In this document: positions 1 through 4,352 of the stretch, in pieces
Position numbering within the stretch: the stretch's first letter is position 1
Layout of the letters: each line of letters begins with the position of its first letter
Origin: an uncultured Mesorhizobium sp.
GTDB taxonomy: Bacteria; Pseudomonadota; Alphaproteobacteria; Rhizobiales; Rhizobiaceae
Reading direction: 5' to 3'
Assembly (NCBI GenBank): GCA_937958475.1
Contig: CALFXR010000213.1
Location: 1-7,307 of the forward strand
DNA: 7,307 bases
Translations under genes and position numbers: made by a program
Notes under the pieces: model-generated
Told to the model about the DNA's origin: nothing
Databases searched by the model: none
The model's input: the letters and a program-made list of their open reading frames with translations, nothing else

Positions 1-1
1 G

Positions 2-469
2 CTCGACGTGCTCGTCGTCGACATGCCGCCCGGCACCGGCGACGCCCAGCTGACCATGGCCCAGCAGGTGCCGCTCGCCGGCGCGGTGATCGTCTCGACG
101 CCGCAGGACCTGGCCCTCATCGACGCGCGCAAGGGCTTGAACATGTTCAGGAAAGTCGACGTGCCGCTGCTCGGCATCGTCGAGAACATGAGCTACTTCC
201 TCGCCCCCGACACCGGCAAGCGCTACGACATCTTCGGCCATGGCGGTGCCAGGAACGAGGCCGAGCGGCTCGGCGTACCCTTCCTCGGCGAAGTGCCGCT
301 GACCATGAACATCCGCGAAACCTCCGATTCCGGCCAGCCCGTCGTCGTCTCCGAGCCGAACGGGCCGCAGGCGGCGATCTATCGCGGCATCGCCGGAAAG
401 GTCTGGGAGCGCATGCAGGCGGAGGGCGCCGGCGCGTCCGCATCGGGCCCCTCGATCGTCTTCGAATAG
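2..469 (+). CDS. apbC: Mrp/ApbC-family P-loop ATPase, Fe-S cluster carrier (5'-truncated, C-terminal part)
   Basis: The reading frame is open from the first bases of the window and ends at TAG 467-469, so this is the C-terminal ~155 residues of a protein that family members usually make at about 360-390 residues. Mrp/ApbC (NBP35-type) proteins are cytosolic ATPases that carry or load iron-sulfur clusters onto apoproteins. The Walker A loop lies upstream of the window. What is visible is the Walker B/switch region (VVDMPPGTGD, visible residues 5-14), the VSTPQDLALIDARKG block, IVENMSYF, IFGHGGA and GEVPLTMNIRE, all characteristic of Mrp. The CxxC pair that many bacterial ApbC proteins carry just after the ENMS block is missing: that stretch reads SYFLAPDTGKRYDIFG, and there is no cysteine in the whole visible part. 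I believe this is usual for alphaproteobacterial Mrp, but that is from memory. A GC-rich inverted repeat lies just downstream of the stop. Family assignment is secure; the exact cargo is unknown. Confidence 0.95.
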   Translation, partial: LDVLVVDMPPGTGDAQLTMAQQVPLAGAVIVSTPQDLALIDARKGLNMFRKVDVPLLGIVENMSYFLAPDTGKRYDIFGHGGARNEAERLGVPFLGEVPLTMNIRETSDSGQPVVVSEPNGPQAAIYRGIAGKVWERMQAEGAGASASGPSIVFE

Positions 470-478
470 GGCGCCGCC

Positions 479-506
479 GCGGCGCGGCGAATTGATCGCG
501 CGCCGC
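479..506 (+). terminator. GC-rich hairpin after mrp/apbC
   Basis: Bases 479-486 (GCGGCGCG) are perfectly complementary to 499-506 (CGCGCCGC). Two further pairs (488-489 with 497-498) are possible past a one-base bulge, leaving an AATTGAT loop. The hairpin begins 10 bp after the mrp stop and ends 40 bp before the paaG start, so it could end or stabilise the mrp transcript. No T-run follows, so it is not a classical intrinsic terminator, and short GC inverted repeats are common by chance in DNA this GC-rich. Confidence 0.3.
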
Positions 507-532
507 TGCCATGCCACAAGGCCGGTCGTCGA

Positions 533-540
533 GAGGGAGG
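533..540 (+). promoter_or_regulatory. Ribosome binding site deciding the paaG start
   Basis: GAGGGAGG sits 6 bases before ATG 547. The in-frame upstream ATG at 511 has no comparable purine-rich run in front of it, and would add 12 residues before the point where PaaG-type proteins normally begin. Confidence 0.7.
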
Positions 541-546
541 ACGTCG

Positions 547-1359
547 ATGGCCGAACCGGTGGTGCTGCACGAAAGGCGCGACGGCTATGCCGTGGTCACG
601 CTCAACCGGCCGCAGCGGCTCAACGCCTTCACCGAGGAGCTTCACCGGGCGCTCGCCGCGGCGATCGACGCCTGCGCCGCCGACGACGACTGCCGCGCCG
701 TCATCCTCACCGGCGCCGGCCGCGGCTTCTGCGCCGGCCAGGACCTCGCCGACCGCGACCCGACCCTGCTCGGCGACAGCCCCGACCTCGGCCTGACGCT
801 GGAGACCTACTACAATCCGCTCGTGCTGAAGATTCGCAACCTCGGCAAGCCGGTGATCTGCGCCGTCAACGGCGTCGCCGCCGGCGCCGGCGCCAACATC
901 GCGCTGGCCTGCGACATCGTGCTCGCGGCCCGTTCGGCGACCTTCATCCAGGCCTTCTCGCGGATCGGCCTGATCCCCGACGCCGGCGGTACCTGGTGGC
1001 TGACGCAGCGGCTCGGCGAGGCCCGCGCCAAGGCGCTGGCGCTCACCGGCGACCCGCTGCCCGCCGAACAGGCCGCCGAATGGGGCCTGATCTGGAAGGC
1101 CGTCGACGATGACCGTCTCGTCGCGGAAGCCGAAGCGCTGGCCATCCGCCTCGCCGCCGGGCCGTCGCGGGCCTATGCGCTGACGAAACAGGCGATCCAC
1201 GCCGCCTCCCGCAACACGCTGGAGGAACAGCTGGCGCTCGAGCGCACCCTGCAGCGCGAGGCCGGGCGCTCGGACGACTACAAGGAAGGCGTCTCGGCCT
1301 TCCTGCAGAAGCGCCCGGCGGTCTACAGGAAGCGGAAGACGCCACCGGCAGGGGCATAG
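547..1359 (+). CDS. paaG: PaaG-type enoyl-CoA hydratase/isomerase (1,2-epoxyphenylacetyl-CoA isomerase family)
   Basis: A 270-aa crotonase-fold protein, close to the ~262 aa of characterised PaaG. PaaG isomerises the ring-1,2-epoxide of phenylacetyl-CoA to the oxepin form, and can also act as a delta3-delta2 enoyl-CoA isomerase in beta-oxidation. Visible signatures: LTGAGRGFCAGQDL (residues 54-67) forming one side of the oxyanion hole, CAVNGVAAGAGANIALACDI (105-124) giving the second oxyanion glycine, and the PaaG-type IPDAGGTW (143-150) with Asp145 at the position of the catalytic acid. YNPLV near residue 89 is also typical of PaaG. There is no Glu pair of the kind found in true hydratases, favouring isomerase over hydratase. 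The start at 547 is supported by a strong ribosome binding site. No other phenylacetate genes (paaABCDE, paaZ, paaJ, paaK) are in the window, so the physiological substrate could be another enoyl-CoA. The gene is convergent with the sulfotransferase, 10 bp away. Confidence 0.85.
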   Translation: MAEPVVLHERRDGYAVVTLNRPQRLNAFTEELHRALAAAIDACAADDDCRAVILTGAGRGFCAGQDLADRDPTLLGDSPDLGLTLETYYNPLVLKIRNLGKPVICAVNGVAAGAGANIALACDIVLAARSATFIQAFSRIGLIPDAGGTWWLTQRLGEARAKALALTGDPLPAEQAAEWGLIWKAVDDDRLVAEAEALAIRLAAGPSRAYALTKQAIHAASRNTLEEQLALERTLQREAGRSDDYKEGVSAFLQKRPAVYRKRKTPPAGA

Positions 1360-1369
1360 GACGGACCGG

Positions 1370-2170
1370 TCAGCGTTGCCGGCCTGCCAGGGACCGCATC
1401 TCTTCACGGAAGTCGGGCGCCAGCCAATCCGAGAGATCGAGGCCGGAGAGTGCGGCAGTTTCCTCGATATCCTCGCGGAAGACCGCGTCGAGACGGAGGC
1501 GGACGTCGCGCGGCATTTCCCCGGTTTCGGCAGATGGCCCGGGCACGACGTAGGTCTGTTCGGCCTGCCGGCTGACAGCCGCTTCGACGCCGAGGAAGTG
1601 CTCGACCGCCGCGAGTGTCCCCGGCGGATCGGTCCACAACCTGTCGGTGCGCAGAAAATGAACGTTCTCGCGCGGGAAGAAATCGAATAGCTTCCCGATC
1701 TGCGCCGCATAGAAACCGCGTTCCACATAGGAGAATACGCGATGGACGCCGTCCTGTGCTTCTCTCACCCGGCTGCGTCCGCCTTCGGATACGGCCTCTT
1801 CGAATGAAAGGGAGTCGGCGTTTCTCCCGACTTCCATCCGCCAGTGGGAATAGGCCCGGAAGGTCGGGTGGCGCAGGGCCACGATCAGCTTCGCCTGCGG
1901 ATTGTATTCCCGAAGCCGCGCGAGGCACTGCGGCCAGTAGATGTAGATCGGCGTCGCTTCGCCGCGCAGCACCGCCTCGATCGACCAGTCGAACTGGTTG
2001 TGAAGCACGTCGTGGTCGGGCAAGGACCAGTCGAGTTGCTCGTTGTCGAAGTGATGGACCTCCTTCACGAGCGACATCTGGATCGAGGGATGCCGCCGCA
2101 GATAGGCGTCGAGCGCCGTCGTGCCGCCCTTCTGGACACCGATGATGAAGAAATCCAAACGCTTAGCCAT
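1370..2170 (-). CDS. PAPS-dependent sulfotransferase (heparan N-sulfotransferase-like fold)
   Basis: A 266-aa cytosolic sulfotransferase that should move a sulfuryl group from PAPS to a hydroxyl or amine. The 5'-phosphosulfate loop is FFIIGVQKGGTTALDAYL (residues 7-24), with Lys14 at the catalytic lysine position of the NDST/HS family (compare the GxQKxGTT pattern). It is followed by KEVHHFD (36-42), GEATPIYIYWP (70-80) and the 3'-phosphate-binding strand-helix LRHPTFRAYSHW (99-110), with Arg100 and Ser108 as likely 3'-phosphate contacts. FFPRENVHFLRTDRL (164-178) matches the later core strand. No signal peptide or membrane helix is present. The start ATG has GAAGG 8 bases upstream. The gene diverges from the sulfatase across 32 bp and converges on paaG. 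Base composition is lower than in the neighbours (hand counts of 52-65% GC in sampled lines). The acceptor is unknown: lipid, glycan, lipo-oligosaccharide or small molecule all remain possible. Confidence 0.88.
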   Translation of the reverse strand: MAKRLDFFIIGVQKGGTTALDAYLRRHPSIQMSLVKEVHHFDNEQLDWSLPDHDVLHNQFDWSIEAVLRGEATPIYIYWPQCLARLREYNPQAKLIVALRHPTFRAYSHWRMEVGRNADSLSFEEAVSEGGRSRVREAQDGVHRVFSYVERGFYAAQIGKLFDFFPRENVHFLRTDRLWTDPPGTLAAVEHFLGVEAAVSRQAEQTYVVPGPSAETGEMPRDVRLRLDAVFREDIEETAALSGLDLSDWLAPDFREEMRSLAGRQR

Positions 2171-2202
2171 GTATCCAACCTTCGTGGCCGTGCAGTGCGA
2201 CC
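2171..2202. promoter_or_regulatory. 32-bp divergent gap between sulfotransferase and sulfatase
   Basis: The two start codons face away from each other across 32 bp. This holds the GAAGG ribosome binding site of the sulfotransferase (2179-2183, minus strand) and no obvious one for the sulfatase. The gap is too short for two separate sigma-70 promoters, so promoter elements must overlap the coding sequence of one or both genes, which would couple their expression. No operator-like palindrome is evident. Confidence 0.4.
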
Positions 2203-3573
2203 ATGAATAGGCCCAACATCCTCTTCATCGTCGCCGACGACCTCAACTCCTGGATTGAGCCTCTCGGACGCCATCCGCAGGTCCGCACGCCGAACATCAA
2301 TCGCCTGGCCGCCCGCGGCGCGGTGTTTTCGCGAGCCTATTGCACGGCCCCGTACTGCAACGCCAGTCGCATGTCGGTTTTCACCGGCTGTCTTCCGGCG
2401 AAGACCGGGGTCTATGGCAACGAGGCGTTCTGGGAAACGCCGCTCCGCCGGCCCACCTTCGTCGAGCATTTCCGCAAGGCCGGCTACCATTGCTTCGGCG
2501 CCGGCAAGGTCTTTCACGGCACCTTCGACTACGCGACCGCCGGGCGCACGCGCGCGCCGGAAGCCGCCTGGCGCGATTCCCAGAACAGGCCGGCGGTCTG
2601 GGACGAGTTCCACCCCAACGATCCCGAGCCGATGCCGCCCGACCGTCCTCTCAACCGCATGTTCGACTTCGACGATTTCGACAATGTGCCGTCGTGGAAT
2701 CAACTCTTCGATTGGGGCGTACTGCCGGACGAGCGGGAATCGGACATTCCGGACGCCAGGACCGTAGCCCGGGTCGGCCGCTTCCTGCGGCGCCCGACGC
2801 GCGAACCGTTTTTCTGCGCGGCCGGCCTCTACAAGCCCCATCTGCCCTGGTACGCGCCGCGGCGCTTCTTCGATCTCTATCCCCTCGACCGGGTGGCGCT
2901 GCCTTTCGTCAAGGACGACGACCTCGACGACGTCCCGGAAACGGCGCGCGCCTGGGCCCTATCGCCGCCGGACCACGAGGCGGTCCTGAAGCACGGCCAG
3001 TGGCGACAGGCGGTCCAGGGCTATCTCGCCGCCATATCGTTTTGCGACAGCATGATCGGCATGCTTCTCGATGCCCTCGACGCGTCGCCTCACCGCGACA
3101 ACACCATGGTCGTCCTGTGGGGCGACAACGGCTTCCATCTCGGCGAGAAGCTCCACTGGCGCAAGTTCGTGTTGTGGGAAGAAGCGACCCGCGTCCCCTT
3201 CATCCTTGTCCCGCCGGCGGGGATGCGGTCCGTTCCCCGCTTCGACGGTCCGGTGAGCCTCGTCGATCTGTTTCCCACGCTATGCGATTTCGCCGGAGTG
3301 GATCCGATCGACCAGATTGACGGTGTCTCGCTTGCGCCGATCGTCCGCGGCACGGCCGCAAGGCGCGAGGGCCCCGCGGTCATGACCTGGAAGCCCGGCA
3401 ATCACTCGATCCGATCGGAGCACTGGCGCTATACGCGATACGGGGAAGGAGGCGAGGAACTCTACGATCAGCAGAGCGATCCCTTCGAGTGGACCAATCT
3501 CGCCGGCGACCCGCGATTCGAAGGCGTGTTGTCGCAGATGCGGGCGCAGATGGACGTCGTCGCCGGGGGCTGA
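2203..3573 (+). CDS. Type I sulfatase, iduronate-2-sulfatase-like, cytosolic, with CNASR formylglycine motif
   Basis: A 456-aa alkaline-phosphatase-superfamily sulfatase that should hydrolyse a sulfate ester. Metal ligands are Asp12-Asp13 (IVADDLN) and Asp308-Asn309 (LWGDNGFHLGEK). Cys52 is the predicted formylglycine residue in CNASR (52-56), followed by MSVFTG. Active-site residues include Arg56, Lys101 and His105 (GKVFH), His213 (KPHLPW), His312 and Lys316. The overall pattern (RTPNINRLAARG, TGVYGNE, LWEEATRVPF, SLVDLFPTL) resembles the iduronate-2-sulfatase-like S1 group. The usual motif is CxPxR, and here Ala54 replaces Pro. The protein begins directly at the first core strand, and an in-frame TAG at 2164-2166 rules out a hidden upstream signal peptide, so it should be cytosolic. 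There is no clear ribosome binding site before the ATG. The natural substrate is unknown; the adjacent divergent sulfotransferase makes a shared substrate plausible. No maturase gene (FGE or anSME) is in the window. Confidence 0.9.
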   Translation: MNRPNILFIVADDLNSWIEPLGRHPQVRTPNINRLAARGAVFSRAYCTAPYCNASRMSVFTGCLPAKTGVYGNEAFWETPLRRPTFVEHFRKAGYHCFGAGKVFHGTFDYATAGRTRAPEAAWRDSQNRPAVWDEFHPNDPEPMPPDRPLNRMFDFDDFDNVPSWNQLFDWGVLPDERESDIPDARTVARVGRFLRRPTREPFFCAAGLYKPHLPWYAPRRFFDLYPLDRVALPFVKDDDLDDVPETARAWALSPPDHEAVLKHGQWRQAVQGYLAAISFCDSMIGMLLDALDASPHRDNTMVVLWGDNGFHLGEKLHWRKFVLWEEATRVPFILVPPAGMRSVPRFDGPVSLVDLFPTLCDFAGVDPIDQIDGVSLAPIVRGTAARREGPAVMTWKPGNHSIRSEHWRYTRYGEGGEELYDQQSDPFEWTNLAGDPRFEGVLSQMRAQMDVVAGG

Positions 3574-3663
3574 TGGACGCGCTTCACGCGCGACCCGTCG
3601 TGAAGACCGGGATCGGCCAGGCTGTCGTCGGCGGCTGCGGCTTACTGAAGCGACGTTGCGGTT

Positions 3664-3680
3664 GCGGGGAGCGATCCCGC
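3664..3680 (-). terminator. Weak hairpin abutting the CoxG-family stop codon
   Basis: Bases 3664-3669 can pair with 3675-3680 (five G-C pairs and one G-T wobble) around a 5-base loop, directly after the stop codon of the minus-strand gene. No T-run follows on that strand. It lies in the 107-bp gap between two convergent genes, in which I see nothing else. Confidence 0.2.
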
Positions 3681-4133
3681 CTACGCCTTGCTCACCGTCT
3701 CGTTGAACGTCGAGAAGAACTGGCCCGCCAGCTTCTTCGACGTCGAGGTGATCAGCCGGCTGCCGAGCTGGGCGATCTTGCCGCCGACGTCGGCCTTCGC
3801 CGAGTAGGTGAGCACGGTGGCGTCCGGCCCGTCCTCCGTCAGCGTCACGTCGGCGCCGCCCTTGGCGAAGCCGGCGATGCCGCCCTTGCCCTCGCCCGAG
3901 ATCGTGTAGCCGTGCGGAGGCTTCAGGTTTTCCAGCGTCACCGCGCCGGTGAAGGTCGCCTTGATCGGGCCGACCTTGAGCACCACGGTCGCGGCCATGC
4001 CGTTCTCCGAGGTCTTCTCCAGGCTCTGGCAACCGGGAATGCAGACCTTCAGTATCTCGGGGTCGTTCAGCGCCTCCCAGACCCTGGCGATGGGGGCGGC
4101 GATACGCTCTTCGCCTTCGATGACGAGTGCCAT
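3681..4133 (-). CDS. CoxG-family SRPBCC protein (carbon monoxide dehydrogenase subunit G family), short form
   Basis: A 150-aa START/SRPBCC-fold protein. Diagnostic CoxG blocks are ALNDPEILKVCIPGCQSLEK (residues 21-40), LKVGPIKATFTG (52-63), ISGEGKGGIAGFAKGGADVTL (78-98) and AKADVGGKIAQLGSRLI (112-128). CoxG proteins accompany aerobic molybdenum CO dehydrogenases and related hydroxylases. They have been implicated in membrane recruitment, and in mycobacteria in quinone handling, through the hydrophobic SRPBCC cavity. Full-length CoxG usually has a C-terminal extension with a membrane anchor; this protein stops at the end of the SRPBCC domain, so it should be soluble. The start at 4133 is chosen over an in-frame ATG at 4211 because of a strong Shine-Dalgarno and because the family begins here; the 26-residue extension is rich in charged residues and shows no recognisable fold. 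No cox or xdh structural genes are present, so its partner lies elsewhere or its role differs. Confidence 0.85.
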   Translation of the reverse strand: MALVIEGEERIAAPIARVWEALNDPEILKVCIPGCQSLEKTSENGMAATVVLKVGPIKATFTGAVTLENLKPPHGYTISGEGKGGIAGFAKGGADVTLTEDGPDATVLTYSAKADVGGKIAQLGSRLITSTSKKLAGQFFSTFNETVSKA

Positions 4134-4138
4134 GGCTT

Positions 4139-4147
4139 CCTCCTCCC
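4139..4147 (-). promoter_or_regulatory. Strong Shine-Dalgarno of the CoxG-family gene
   Basis: On the minus strand the sequence reads GGGAGGAGG, ending 5 bases before the ATG at 4133. It fixes the start there rather than at the in-frame ATG at 4211. Confidence 0.75.
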
Positions 4148-4338
4148 GTGTTTCCGGACGTCGTTCGAATTCCGGTTCCGGGGAGTAGCGGAAGCCTCGG
4201 GGGCTGTCCATCGCACAAAGGTACAGGGCCGGCCCGCTCCGCGCTCACGGTTTCGTCAGTCGCGCGAGCATCCACCGCCATCGCTCCGCAAACCGCTTGT
4301 CGGTCCGCTCTTGCTGCCGTAACCATGGCGGTCGCACC
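4148..4338. promoter_or_regulatory. Divergent intergenic region between CoxG-family gene and XylD-like dehydratase
   Basis: These bases lie between the two ribosome binding sites of the divergent genes and should carry both promoters. Three copies of TTCCGG occur on the CoxG side (4152-4157, 4170-4175, 4176-4181, the last two in tandem). On the dehydratase side TTGTCG at 4297 with TAACCA 17 bases later is only a poor match to a sigma-70 promoter. I cannot identify a convincing operator. Confidence 0.4.
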
Positions 4339-4352
4339 AGGGGGAGGGTCGC

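Noticed and set aside
511..546. Upstream ATG for paaG at 511
   Set aside because: It has no ribosome binding site of its own, and the strong GAGGGAGG lies before ATG 547, where the family normally begins.
492..1112. 206-aa Arg-rich plus-strand frame inside paaG
   Set aside because: Arg/Ala/Gly-rich out-of-frame shadow of paaG with no domain.
1347..1388. GGCAGG/CCTGCC arms around the paaG-sulfotransferase junction as a terminator
   Set aside because: Only six pairs with a 30-base loop and no T-run; not convincing.
379..1728. 449-aa minus-strand open frame spanning mrp, paaG and sulfotransferase
   Set aside because: It overlaps three well-supported genes in another frame, and its sequence is a repetitive composition artefact of high-GC DNA.
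4152..4181. Three TTCCGG hexamers upstream of the CoxG-family gene as an operator
   Set aside because: Spacing is irregular and no palindromic arrangement or known regulator is linked; likely chance in GC-rich DNA.
4134..4211. N-terminal extension of the CoxG-family protein to ATG 4211
   Set aside because: The extension would place the strong Shine-Dalgarno inside the coding sequence and adds residues not found in the family.
4297..4325. TTGTCG-N17-TAACCA as a sigma-70 promoter for the dehydratase
   Set aside because: The -10 match is poor, and such matches arise easily by chance; I could not support it as a separate feature.
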